From NCBI RefSeq assembly GCF_900116235.1, contig NZ_FPAA01000001.1, positions 372,001 through 436,000 on the forward strand: a stretch of 64,000 nt of DNA. Direction: 5' to 3'. The stretch's first letter is position 1. The number at the start of each line of letters is the position of its first letter. Source of the stretch: Marininema halotolerans (GTDB lineage Bacteria > Bacillota > Bacilli > Thermoactinomycetales > DSM-45169). The notes beneath the pieces were generated by a model. That model did no database searches, was not told the origin of the DNA, and worked only from the letters and a program-made list of their open reading frames with translations. Below, piece after piece: positions 35,539 through 43,877 of this stretch. A program made the translations under genes and the position numbers.

Positions 35539-35800
35539 TGAAAGTCCTCCTCATGTTTATCTTTTTTATGTATCAGAAAAATTCCGGACATTCCCCCCTT
35601 TCGTAAAATAAGGAAATATATCGTTAGTATACTGCTTTTATTACTTCTTCTCAAGGAATAGGCAATAAGATTTACAAACGATATTGTTGGATACATTCCC
35701 ACGTTTGATGTTTTTTTATTTTTAATTTCGAATTCCCAAGATAAATAGCGCCGTTTTGCAAATCATCTCATGCCTCATCGATAAGACCCTTCATCAATAA

Positions 35801-37066
35801 TTAACCCCTTTGATTAATTCGTTTCTTCACATAGTGGGCACTGTAATTACGTACTGCAGGAATAAAAAAAGCCAATCCTGATGCGAATAGCTCCAGTGCC
35901 CCACCATACATCAAGCCATGATGAGTAGACATTTTCTCAGTAAGGTAGCCTGCGAATGATTGCGCAAACGGTGTCAATCCCGTCATGACAACCATCATGA
36001 CGCTAACGACTCGACCCATAAGTGGTTTTGGAATAATGGACTGATTTACACTGGGGGCAATCACATTGATGGCCGTTGTAGTAAATCCAATGACCCCCAA
36101 TAACAACCCAACCCCCCACAGATTTGGCGTGAGTGCAATAAAAAACAACGCCGAGCCTTCGATGAATGAAGCTGTAAGATTCATTTGCGGTGTGGGCATT
36201 TTAATCGTCCACAATGTAAATACAACCGCTCCAATCGCACCCCCAAACCCCATCGCGGCATTCATCATACTAAGCCCTTCTGCCCCGCTTCCGAAATGCT
36301 GGGCTAAAAAAGGAAGGGCAACCGTTAGGACACTGACCCCCGCATTGACTAGCATTGCAACAATCATCATTGTTAGGATAATCGGGGTGTTCACGATATA
36401 TCTAAATCCCTCAACTAATTCGTTGAAAAATGCTCCTTTCGAATGGTTACTTCGCTTTAAGTTCTCCTTCTTCATGTCTAAGGATTGATGAAGAATAACC
36501 GCCTGTAGCATAACCATTGCAATTAGAAACAAAGCAATCACGGCCCCCACCGTCATTAGATAATCTCCTTTACGAATAAGGAAACTACCCAGTAACGGAC
36601 CAACCATTACAGATGTTTGTGTTGCAACGAGAAGCAGACTATTTAATTGGGAGAAGTGCTCACTCGATACAAGGCGTTGTCGAATCGCCGCAGCCGCTGG
36701 TAGAAAGAATGCATCCACCATTCCAAATACAATTGCTCCTATATATAGCCCAATCGCGAATTCCATCTCGGAAACCATCACGTACATCAGATAGGATAGG
36801 ATCCCCGCTCTTATCAGCAAAGAAATTTTCATGATCATTAACGGCGGGAAGCGATCCACATAAACACCTCCGATGACCATGAAGATAATGCGGGCCATCC
36901 CCATGCACATCATAAATGTTCCTAAGATCACACCCGAATCCGTGGTTTCCACAATAAACCACGAGATAGCGAGAATAAGAATGGCATCGCCCAAGGCAGA
37001 AGCCCATACCGCCATCCAATAGAAAAGGACATTCCGATTATGAAAAATTTTAAGATTAATTTTCAC
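35801..37066 (-). CDS. MFS transporter
   Basis: 421-residue major facilitator with twelve predicted helices and an MFS-type loop between helices 2 and 3 (GGVYVDRFPPLMIMKISLLIR). It resembles the MFS_3-type drug/macrolide exporters of Gram-positive bacteria (NRNVLFYWMAVWASALGDAILILAISWFIVETT start). Substrate unknown; efflux of a toxic compound is the common role. A perfect 14-bp palindrome lies 45 bases upstream (37111-37124), suggesting local repression, though no repressor gene is next to it. Confidence 0.88.
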   Translation of the reverse strand: MKINLKIFHNRNVLFYWMAVWASALGDAILILAISWFIVETTDSGVILGTFMMCMGMARIIFMVIGGVYVDRFPPLMIMKISLLIRAGILSYLMYVMVSEMEFAIGLYIGAIVFGMVDAFFLPAAAAIRQRLVSSEHFSQLNSLLLVATQTSVMVGPLLGSFLIRKGDYLMTVGAVIALFLIAMVMLQAVILHQSLDMKKENLKRSNHSKGAFFNELVEGFRYIVNTPIILTMMIVAMLVNAGVSVLTVALPFLAQHFGSGAEGLSMMNAAMGFGGAIGAVVFTLWTIKMPTPQMNLTASFIEGSALFFIALTPNLWGVGLLLGVIGFTTTAINVIAPSVNQSIIPKPLMGRVVSVMMVVMTGLTPFAQSFAGYLTEKMSTHHGLMYGGALELFASGLAFFIPAVRNYSAHYVKKRINQRG

Positions 37067-37110
37067 CGTATATCGTCCACCTCTATATGAATGACCTTAT
37101 TAATTACTAT

Positions 37111-37124
37111 TATAGTATACTATA
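37111..37124. promoter_or_regulatory. 14-bp palindrome upstream of the MFS gene, candidate operator
   Basis: TATAGTATACTATA is perfectly symmetrical and lies in the promoter region of the minus-strand MFS gene. AT-rich flanks extend the symmetry imperfectly (ttaatt ... aattaa). Confidence 0.5.
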
Positions 37125-37302
37125 TCAATTAAATTTAGTATTATTGGATTATAATTTAATGAAACGACCACGATATTATTTATACATCTCCCATATGACA
37201 AATATAACTGCTCCCATACCTCCGTAATAGCCAACCACATAGCGATGAACGCGCCTCGTTAAGAGGTCGCTATTCTGTGCGTAAAAAGGCGTTCAATCCG
37301 TG

Positions 37303-37427
37303 TATTGGGAGTTTCATTTCCACCTTTAAAATCGATATATATCCTTATTTACTTCTTTCCCTTCTTGCTTGTATCAGTACAATACTGTGCTTTTTTACCG
37401 ATCGTATTATAGGGGAAATTGGCCTTT
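37303..37427. repeat. Left copy of a 125-bp direct repeat from the carboxypeptidase 3' end
   Basis: Starts tattggga.gtttcatttcc and matches 39049-39173 in the same orientation, with only about a dozen differences and one small gap by eye. It covers the last 27 or so codons of the M14 carboxypeptidase gene and the bases after its stop. The two accessory genes (37528-38983) lie between the copies. Confidence 0.88.
37349..37427 (-). pseudogene. 3' fragment of a second carboxypeptidase T gene
   Basis: On the minus strand the fragment reads [22 protein letters not shown] followed by TAA (37349-37351). It is nearly identical to the C-terminus of the intact enzyme at 39093-40400 ([22 protein letters not shown]). 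Nothing of the catalytic domain is found upstream. It is a relic of a duplicated gene or of a recombination event. Confidence 0.82.
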
Positions 37428-37527
37428 TCATTCTTTTAAATAGTACTTTTTATTAAAAAATGTATTGATTAAAAGTTGTTTATTTGTATAATAAAGATCG
37501 GAGGGAAGAATTTAGGAGGTAGCTAAT

Positions 37528-38058
37528 TTGAAAAGAAAATTGTTTTTGATTGCCTTCACTATTATGCTGTCCGCATCACTACTAGGCTTTAATCAAGTGT
37601 CCTACGCAGATCAAGCAAGTACACCAAAACATATCGAACAAAAGGATGGGTCAACCTACTATGAATATTGGAAAGTCTACAAAAAGAAATCGATTAGTCG
37701 TGTAGGAGGGAAATGGCATTTAGGCGTAACCGCATGGGGAGCAGGGACTGTAAAATTATCAAAAAAAATAAGTGTAGCCAACAAAGTCACTGGTACGGTT
37801 AATGTAAGTTATAGTAAATTAACAGCCGCTCTTGGTTACGATGTCACAAAAACAAATTCCACAACAGCCTCTTTTTCAACTTATGCAAAAACAGGACAAA
37901 AAGTAGGTATCTATTGGAAACCTGTTTATTCTCGTTGGAAAGTAACCCAAAGAAAATATATTCACTCTGATCATTCAACCATCCCTGTGGATAAGTACGC
38001 AAAGTGTTATCCTCGAAAATACCACCACCTATCTTATAAGCCTAAGATTTTGAATTAA
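37528..38058 (+). CDS. Secreted protein of unknown function
   Basis: 176 residues, starting at TTG 37528 behind AGGAGG. The first 28 residues are a classical signal peptide (KRK, then a hydrophobic core, then a YADQA cleavage region). The mature part (about 150 aa) is rich in Lys, Ser, Thr and Tyr and probably all-beta: WHLGVTAWGAGTVKLSKKI, VTGTVNVSYSKLTAALGYDVTKTNS, then TYAKTGQKVGIYWKPVYSRWKVTQRKY. This alternation of a serine/threonine-rich strand, a G(Y/F)-V-T-K-S/T turn and a P-V-Y/L-x-x-x-V segment is seen in many secreted proteins of Gram-positive bacteria with no known function. AT-rich and probably acquired. Directly upstream of a lipoprotein gene, same strand. Confidence 0.75.
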   Translation: MKRKLFLIAFTIMLSASLLGFNQVSYADQASTPKHIEQKDGSTYYEYWKVYKKKSISRVGGKWHLGVTAWGAGTVKLSKKISVANKVTGTVNVSYSKLTAALGYDVTKTNSTTASFSTYAKTGQKVGIYWKPVYSRWKVTQRKYIHSDHSTIPVDKYAKCYPRKYHHLSYKPKILN

Positions 38059-38134
38059 ACAAATAACAATTATAAATATTAATTTTAATTAATTTATATC
38101 TTCCCTCCGAAATATTAAATAGCAGGTGAAGTAA

Positions 38135-38983
38135 ATGATCTATAGAAAAATACTCAACGTAGTTATAATTTTACTTCTTTCTTTTACAAGTACTGGGTGT
38201 GCAGAAAAGTGGACAAAGTCAGAAAAGGATACCTATGATTTTTCAAAAGTCAAAGGACTTTTAATTTACACTAATTGGGAAGGGTATTTTGCTTCTTTTC
38301 CGGGTGACGAAATACATATTCAAATTCCGGTATATGACTTTAGTAATGAATTAGAGGTATCCTCCATTAAAGTGGAAAATTTTAATCTAGGAAAATCCCA
38401 TGCCTCTTTGGAACCGAGTGACCATTTTGATGACTTTGAATATCACATTCTCAATGTTACGTTAATTCCAGAAAAAGTAGGTCTTCATAAATTAACTAAT
38501 TTATCTATATCCATTAAAACTAAAAACAAAGTTTATCATACGAAAATCGGACATTGGATTTTAGATGTACAGAATAAGTCCTTACAAAACAAAGCTCTCT
38601 CTGTAGAAACAGGAACTGCTGGAACTCTGATAAAATTAGACCATCGTGATCCTGGTCAGTTAGCTCACCTAACTCATGAATACGACCTTTTAAATAAAGG
38701 TTCATCACCCATCTATTTAAAAAAAGTTGTAATTGATGATAAGCATTTTCGCTTTAATAAACCCGATATCAGCCAAAAGATACTTCCGAATAAAAAGATC
38801 ACTCTAAAAAAAGATATTAATATGACTACCATCTCACAGAAGAATGTACAGGTACAGCCTAAACTGTATTATGATTATCACGGTAAAACATACGTGTTGC
38901 CTCTGGTAACATCAATCATTTCTACTCCTATTCCCTTTAACGAATTGAAAGATATTTTAAAGAAAAAGAATATGCTACAATAA
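38135..38983 (+). CDS. Lipoprotein of unknown function
   Basis: 282-residue putative lipoprotein: a short hydrophobic signal (IYRKILNVVIILLLSF) and a lipobox STGC with Cys22. The mature protein is mostly beta, with two similar-sized halves that could be Ig-like domains (first about 40-140, second about 160-265 with EYDLLNKGSSPIYLKKVVIDDKHF). No enzymatic motif. It is 76 bases downstream of the secreted protein gene and shares its AT-rich composition, so the two may be a functional pair (secreted factor and cell-bound partner). That pairing is inference. A hairpin follows the stop codon. Confidence 0.75.
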   Translation: MIYRKILNVVIILLLSFTSTGCAEKWTKSEKDTYDFSKVKGLLIYTNWEGYFASFPGDEIHIQIPVYDFSNELEVSSIKVENFNLGKSHASLEPSDHFDDFEYHILNVTLIPEKVGLHKLTNLSISIKTKNKVYHTKIGHWILDVQNKSLQNKALSVETGTAGTLIKLDHRDPGQLAHLTHEYDLLNKGSSPIYLKKVVIDDKHFRFNKPDISQKILPNKKITLKKDINMTTISQKNVQVQPKLYYDYHGKTYVLPLVTSIISTPIPFNELKDILKKKNMLQ

Positions 38984-39021
38984 ACATATATTGACTTGCT
39001 ATTCATTTACAAATGTTGAAC

Positions 39022-39048
39022 ACCCCCCTATCAAGAAGACAGGGGGGT
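39022..39048 (+). terminator. Hairpin after the lipoprotein gene
   Basis: Arms acccccct / aggggggt around a 12-base loop, 38 bases after the lipoprotein stop codon and immediately before the right repeat copy. The U-tract is weak. Confidence 0.6.
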
Positions 39049-39173
39049 TATTGGGTGTTTCATTTCCACCTTTAAAAGCGATATTCTCTTATTTACTTCT
39101 TGCCCTTCTTGCTTGTATCGGTGCAATACTGCGCTTTTTTACCGATCGTATCATAGGGACATTCGGCCTTCTC
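39049..39173. repeat. Right copy of the 125-bp direct repeat
   Basis: Covers the 3' end of the intact carboxypeptidase gene and 44 bases beyond its stop. It is the presumed source of the copy at 37303-37427. Confidence 0.88.
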
Positions 39174-40400
39174 AGCAAGGTAGTATACCGCATCCTTATT
39201 CCGTTCCGTTTCCTCTGTTATCACATCATCCGGAGGATAAAAGCCTCCTTGACGGGAGGATGTGGGATACATCTCAAAGGTGAAGGCAAAAATCTTATGC
39301 TGTCCGTAGGCCCAGTCCGTCATATCTCCATCAGCAATATACAGTTCACTGGACTGCTGGGGAGTATATCCGTTTGTTTTCGCCATCGCTTTCCCCATGG
39401 TTTCAAATACATTGTGATCATCCACACTCATGTCCGAAGGGGTATCACTGTAGGTATAACCGTATGGCCATAGGATTAGCTCACTATAGGTATGAAACGA
39501 AATTGCCGTACTAATCTGTTGTTTTCCACCTACGACCCGGCTATCAATAAACTTCTTTAATGCAGCGGTTTCAGGGGCAGAGAAGGCGGATTTACCACGA
39601 TAGGTTTCACTGTAAGTACTGCCACTTGAACCACCACAGCAGCCCCATTTATAGCCCCAGTTCCGATTAAGATCCGTTCCTACAAAGAAGGAGCCACTGT
39701 TAGGTTGACGGTTTTTCCGCCAGGATCGATAGGATCCACTTTTAATATCGTACTCACTACCGTCTGGATTCAAATTAAACACAATGTAGATTTCCCGGTT
39801 ATTTACGAGATTGGTAACACGACTGTCTGATCCGTAGTCATCCGTCAGCCATTTCATCAGATTTAAAGTCATCTCAATGGTTAAATGCTCCCGGGCATGG
39901 TGTCCACCTACATAGAGTACCTCAGGCTCATTCTCATCTTTATTTACCTGATCACTAATTTTTACTGCCCAGATATCCTTCCCTTCATAGGATTTACCAA
40001 TACTGAACTTGCTTACAATATCCGGGTGTGCACTGGCTACTTGATCAATCTCTGCTTTCATCTCGTTATAGTTATGGTAGTTTGCATCTTTATTTGGAAA
40101 GTCCATGCTAGTGATTTGCTTTTTAGGGTTAAAGCCCATTGATTTTAATTTTTTAGCATCACTCGCATCTAGTGTGGTGACGACATAATTTTTGCCCACC
40201 TCATCAATCGAAAAACCCGCACGTACAATCCGCGTCCGCTGTTCCTTAGTACTTACCCCATCGAGACGATACGGTACCTTCACTTCTTCCTTAGCAGCCG
40301 AGGCAGAAAATCCATTCATACCCCATAATCCCCCAACCGCGACAGCCACCACCACCAAAAGCACAAGAGATCCTACCCACCACCGAGAAACTTTCCTCAT
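39093..40400 (-). CDS. Carboxypeptidase T-like zinc metallopeptidase (M14)
   Basis: 435-residue secreted zinc carboxypeptidase with signal peptide (about 1-36), propeptide (about 37-98) and M14 catalytic domain. Zinc ligands are H168 and E171 in GGHHARE and a later His in SFHTYSEL (about 303). The catalytic Glu is in FTFEMYP. The segments [44 protein letters not shown] and [23 protein letters not shown] are, as I recall it, almost the same as in carboxypeptidase T of Thermoactinomyces vulgaris, which is the best single clue to the organism. A basic 30-residue tail follows. It removes C-terminal residues from extracellular peptides. The promoter region upstream (40401-40653) is otherwise empty. 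Confidence 0.95.
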   Translation of the reverse strand: MRKVSRWWVGSLVLLVVVAVAVGGLWGMNGFSASAAKEEVKVPYRLDGVSTKEQRTRIVRAGFSIDEVGKNYVVTTLDASDAKKLKSMGFNPKKQITSMDFPNKDANYHNYNEMKAEIDQVASAHPDIVSKFSIGKSYEGKDIWAVKISDQVNKDENEPEVLYVGGHHAREHLTIEMTLNLMKWLTDDYGSDSRVTNLVNNREIYIVFNLNPDGSEYDIKSGSYRSWRKNRQPNSGSFFVGTDLNRNWGYKWGCCGGSSGSTYSETYRGKSAFSAPETAALKKFIDSRVVGGKQQISTAISFHTYSELILWPYGYTYSDTPSDMSVDDHNVFETMGKAMAKTNGYTPQQSSELYIADGDMTDWAYGQHKIFAFTFEMYPTSSRQGGFYPPDDVITEETERNKDAVYYLAEKAECPYDTIGKKAQYCTDTSKKGKK

Positions 40401-40653
40401 TACGATCCCTCTCCTTTCTACCGGCCTGACTTCACCGGCTGGCCAACCTTGGGGTAATTGGACTACGTTTCCATAATATAAAAATTTTTAATTATTTTCA
40501 ATATTGTCCGAAAAATTATTTATTTCAGACTAAACAGCTTGCCTGATTGTTCATGTAAAAAGAGAAGGAATACTCCCCATTCATAGGGAATCGCTTAGGG
40601 TATCCACTGAATCCTGGCGGATGCTCACCTAGAGAATAGAGGAGGAGGATCCC

Positions 40654-42330
40654 ATGACATCCAACATGGAGCTCGTACGGGAAGGGCTAGGTACAGCCTT
40701 CAACCCCAATTCCCCGGTATGGTTTACCCTTTTAAACGGCAGGGTGGAAGACATTTATTATCCAGATTTATCGACTCCTCAAGGACGGCTCGAACTCGTC
40801 CTTGTCGATAATAAAGGGCAGCGTCTCTATGAAAGTGATCATCTGATCCGTATAATAGAACGTCCTGACCCAGATGTTCCCATCTTTCGCCAAGTGAATA
40901 GTGATCCAATGGGGAGTTTTCGTCTAAGTAAGTTAGCCTTTACCGACCCCAAACGCGCCTGCTTCTTACTGCATGTTCGCCTGGAAGCGTTACAAGGCGT
41001 ACCGACTGATTATCAGATGGAAGTTCATTGGGATGCCGCCCCCGAACAATCACCGCCCACTATCGTCCAACAACCCCATGGCGAAGGGGACTGGATGGTT
41101 AATAATCAGAAGAATGGGGTCGCCATTCTTGCCACTTCCTCTGCCTTCATACACGATGAGAACCATAAGGTGTCTACAACCTCATCGACAAGCCGTATAC
41201 AGATCCCTGAGGATGGTGGGTTTCGCCTCGTTATGGGCTTTGGTGCCACGGAAGAGGAAGCCGCCCAACACGTCCAAGAAACCCTCCGCCAGTCATGGAC
41301 CGATATCCTTTCCCAATATCGCACTGAATGGCAACAATATTGTAAGCGTCTCAATGATATCGATGGCTGGGCATCGCCTCTTTATTATTCCAGCATCATG
41401 CTTCTTAAAAGTTTAGAAGACAAAGCTCATCCTGGAGCCATCGCTCCCTCTCTCTCACGACCCATCCAGTATACTGCGGAATCCTCTTATCGTATGGCAA
41501 CTGCGTTTTGGAGTGCTGGGGATCACAAAAGCGCTAAAGTCATCCTCCGTTTCCTGTTGAAAAAACAAGGAACGGATGGGGGATTCCCACGCACCTTTTC
41601 GCTTGATCCTTCTTTGTCACCCACTCCTTCTTGTCCTCATCAAACCGCCTATGCGCTTCTTTTGATATGGCAACTGGAAGCGATCCGCTCATTTCAATCG
41701 ACTGTTGTGCCCGCAGTCTCTTTCCTCATTCATCATGGCGGACCTCATGCACCTCAGAAAAGCTCGTTTCCTTTACATCTTGCTGCACTGCGATGTGCCA
41801 TCGATCTAGGGAAAACCGCAGGGGAAGTAGAGATGATCCGACAATGGTCTTCAACCTTGACATCCTGGGAAGAACAATGCAGCCTACCAAAAGAAGGAGA
41901 GATGGCATGGATGAGTTGGGCACGCTTAGGGATCCTCCCTGCCACTCACCCATCTCTATTAAAAGCCGCACAGGCTTTTGACCAGAATCACCGCCAACCA
42001 ACTCCTTATGGTCCTTTCTGGGCGACGGATACCGAATCAGAGGGAAAACTGCCCCACTTATCCGTCCGTTTAACCGGAGAACGCGGACATTATGAACTCT
42101 TGTGCGACCGAGACCCCTCGCTTTACCTTACTGCATTAGAACAGGTCGGGGGGAATGAAGAAACTCTTTCTACCTTCATCACCCCCAAGGGTGAAAAGAT
42201 GGGAGAAACCCCTGATCCACTCACCCATGCCGAATATATTCGTCTACTTGTCTCGCAAAGCTGGGGAAAACCCTGTGACCTCCCTCTCCCTCCTTCAGGG
42301 GACGAGGAGAATACAGAGTTTCCGTTGTAA
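40654..42330 (+). CDS. GH15-fold protein lacking the usual catalytic residues
   Basis: 558-residue cytoplasmic protein with the two-part architecture of bacterial glucoamylases/glucodextranases (GH15): an N-terminal beta domain (AFNPNSPVWFTLLNGRVEDIYYP, FRLSKLAFTDPKRACFLLHVRL) and an (alpha/alpha)6 barrel (about 240-545), ending LTGERGHYELLCDRDPSLYLTALE ... DPLTHAEYIRLL. Key motifs of active enzymes are missing or altered. The substrate-binding W-x-RD segment is replaced by YTAESSYR (273-280). The general-acid segment (R-W-E-E) is deleted between HGGPHAPQ and FPLHLAALR (362-380). The base motif P-E-Q-V-W-D becomes STFITPK (506-512). Catalysis therefore seems lost although the frame is intact. 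GGAGGAGGATCCC precedes ATG 40654. Perhaps carbohydrate-binding or structural. Confidence 0.8.
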   Translation: MTSNMELVREGLGTAFNPNSPVWFTLLNGRVEDIYYPDLSTPQGRLELVLVDNKGQRLYESDHLIRIIERPDPDVPIFRQVNSDPMGSFRLSKLAFTDPKRACFLLHVRLEALQGVPTDYQMEVHWDAAPEQSPPTIVQQPHGEGDWMVNNQKNGVAILATSSAFIHDENHKVSTTSSTSRIQIPEDGGFRLVMGFGATEEEAAQHVQETLRQSWTDILSQYRTEWQQYCKRLNDIDGWASPLYYSSIMLLKSLEDKAHPGAIAPSLSRPIQYTAESSYRMATAFWSAGDHKSAKVILRFLLKKQGTDGGFPRTFSLDPSLSPTPSCPHQTAYALLLIWQLEAIRSFQSTVVPAVSFLIHHGGPHAPQKSSFPLHLAALRCAIDLGKTAGEVEMIRQWSSTLTSWEEQCSLPKEGEMAWMSWARLGILPATHPSLLKAAQAFDQNHRQPTPYGPFWATDTESEGKLPHLSVRLTGERGHYELLCDRDPSLYLTALEQVGGNEETLSTFITPKGEKMGETPDPLTHAEYIRLLVSQSWGKPCDLPLPPSGDEENTEFPL

Positions 42331-42435
42331 AGCCTCATATTCTTTTCTCTTGTTTCAATCAAAAACAGAAGAAACTTTTCAAATCAATCTGCCGTATACT
42401 CCTCAATGATAATGAAAAACTCTGAGATGAACTAC

Positions 42436-42484
42436 ATATGCCCTCACCCGACCCTAACAACTTAGGATGGGGATGAGGGCATAT
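42436..42484. terminator. Bidirectional terminator
   Basis: Long hairpin atatgccctca.cccgac.cctaa / ttagg.atgggg.atgagggcatat between the GH15-like gene (+) and the DUF4129 operon (-). Confidence 0.75.
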
Positions 42485-42524
42485 TAAGCGTTTATTTCAA
42501 CGGATATCGGTCAAATCAATCAAC

Positions 42525-42602
42525 CTATTTCTTCTGATAATAAAAATAGTATCCAATCAAAACAAACAAAAAAGCAATCAAAACATAAAAAAAACCATCC
42601 AC
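42525..42602 (-). CDS. Predicted 25-residue membrane peptide
   Basis: Small open frame starting at GTG 42602, nine bases after AAGGGG, and ending at TAG (42525-42527). The product begins MDGFFYVLIAFLFVLIG, continues YYFYY and ends in a basic QKK tail: one membrane helix with a positive C-terminus. This is the pattern of small membrane peptides that assist larger complexes. It lies 54 bases downstream of the DUF4129 gene on the same strand and could be the last member of that operon. No homologue recognised; an overlapping frame is also open, so this is tentative. Confidence 0.4.
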   Translation of the reverse strand: MDGFFYVLIAFLFVLIGYYFYYQKK

Positions 42603-42656
42603 TATACATTTCCCCTTTCTTGATATCATAAAAATCATAATTTCTCTTTCTTATAC

Positions 42657-43877
42657 TTACTTCCAGGTCTTTTTCATAAAACCCTTTTTCATTTTTATAA
42701 TGGCCTGCAATAAACGGGTGACATAATTCCGTTGGCTCTCGATCTCTTTTTCTCCATAACGCTCTTGCATATATACGTTTGTCAACTCGGTACTTCCAGG
42801 GTAATCCCCTTCCATGCGATGGGCAAATTCCTTCGCGGTCTCTCCAATGAACCGCCTTTCTCCCTGCTTTCGCAAATGAAGTAAGTATTCTCGATATCGA
42901 CGCCTGATCCATGTAGGAGAATCCTTCACATTGCGCTTCTGGATGGAGGCTTTTCTCTCCCATCCAATAAACTGCCGAAGTTCTTCAGCAGAAGAAGGCT
43001 TTGGCTGACTATCAGCCCTTTCTTGTGGGGGGCGTTTTTTGATCCAGTAGACGACGAGAAGAATTAACAGGAGGATGGACACTATCACCATCATGTTTTC
43101 GTCAAAGGTGTAGGGTAGGTCTTCAGCAAAAGATGGAGGTTCTTTCATCTTCCCTTTTGGTAATTTATACTCCGATTGAAAAAGCGGTTCGAATACCTCG
43201 CCGATATGATAAAAGATCCATATAAATGAGAAACGCATCATCCATGTGAATTTCATCCATACCGAAGTTGCCACTAAGGATTTTAGTAACGTGAGAATAA
43301 AGACGATCATGGCCCCCCAAAGCCAAAGAACCGAGGAAAATATCCCGCCCTTCGCTTCCTTTCCTTGTCCCTTTCTACGCGTCATCTCCCAAAATGCATA
43401 CAGTCGGGCGATCGTCGCTCCTACGAAAAGAACATACACCATCCCTACTTTCACATCGACCTGATAAATGAAGCCTAATGGGACAGCAAGAATGAACCAT
43501 AAAATATCCTGCCAGGTTTCTGTCCAGCTATAGATGTGAACCGTATCCATATGATGGGACAAAAACACATCAAAACGCCGCCATAGCCAGGCCCCACCTA
43601 GACCATAAAGAATGGTTGAAAATGAGATCGCTTCAACCTCACCTCGCCATACAAACATCATCCATACCGCGAGGAGTCCTCCCAGGGCAAAGATCCATTC
43701 CCACCCAGCAGAGCTATGTCTCTCCTTCCTTTGCAACCAACTCCTAAAGAGGAACAGCCAACTCCCACCACACAGGATAAGCATCGACTCATCCATCAGT
43801 TCCGTAAATATTAGGACAACGACTATCCCTTGACTGAACAGATATGGAAATTGTATCCGATCGGGTAGCCGATTCAT
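42657..43877 (-). CDS. DUF4129-domain membrane protein
   Basis: 406-residue membrane protein with about eight predicted helices in the first 290 residues and a cytoplasmic DUF4129 domain at the C-terminus (about 320-400: SPTWIRRRYREYLLHLRKQGERRFIGETAKEFAHRM...YMQERYGEKE). In related bacteria this domain follows a transglutaminase-like domain, or the transglutaminase gene is adjacent; neither is present here. It is the third gene of the MoxR-DUF58-DUF4129 operon and overlaps the DUF58 gene by four bases. Such operons are thought to act in envelope or secreted-protein maturation; direct function unknown. Confidence 0.82.
   Translation of the reverse strand: MNRLPDRIQFPYLFSQGIVVVLIFTELMDESMLILCGGSWLFLFRSWLQRKERHSSAGWEWIFALGGLLAVWMMFVWRGEVEAISFSTILYGLGGAWLWRRFDVFLSHHMDTVHIYSWTETWQDILWFILAVPLGFIYQVDVKVGMVYVLFVGATIARLYAFWEMTRRKGQGKEAKGGIFSSVLWLWGAMIVFILTLLKSLVATSVWMKFTWMMRFSFIWIFYHIGEVFEPLFQSEYKLPKGKMKEPPSFAEDLPYTFDENMMVIVSILLLILLVVYWIKKRPPQERADSQPKPSSAEELRQFIGWERKASIQKRNVKDSPTWIRRRYREYLLHLRKQGERRFIGETAKEFAHRMEGDYPGSTELTNVYMQERYGEKEIESQRNYVTRLLQAIIKMKKGFMKKTWK

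Noticed and set aside
37200-37300. Nested hairpin (atagcga...tcgctat) as an IS end or attachment site
   Set aside because: No transposase or integrase is near, and no matching copy is seen at the other side of the accessory pair.
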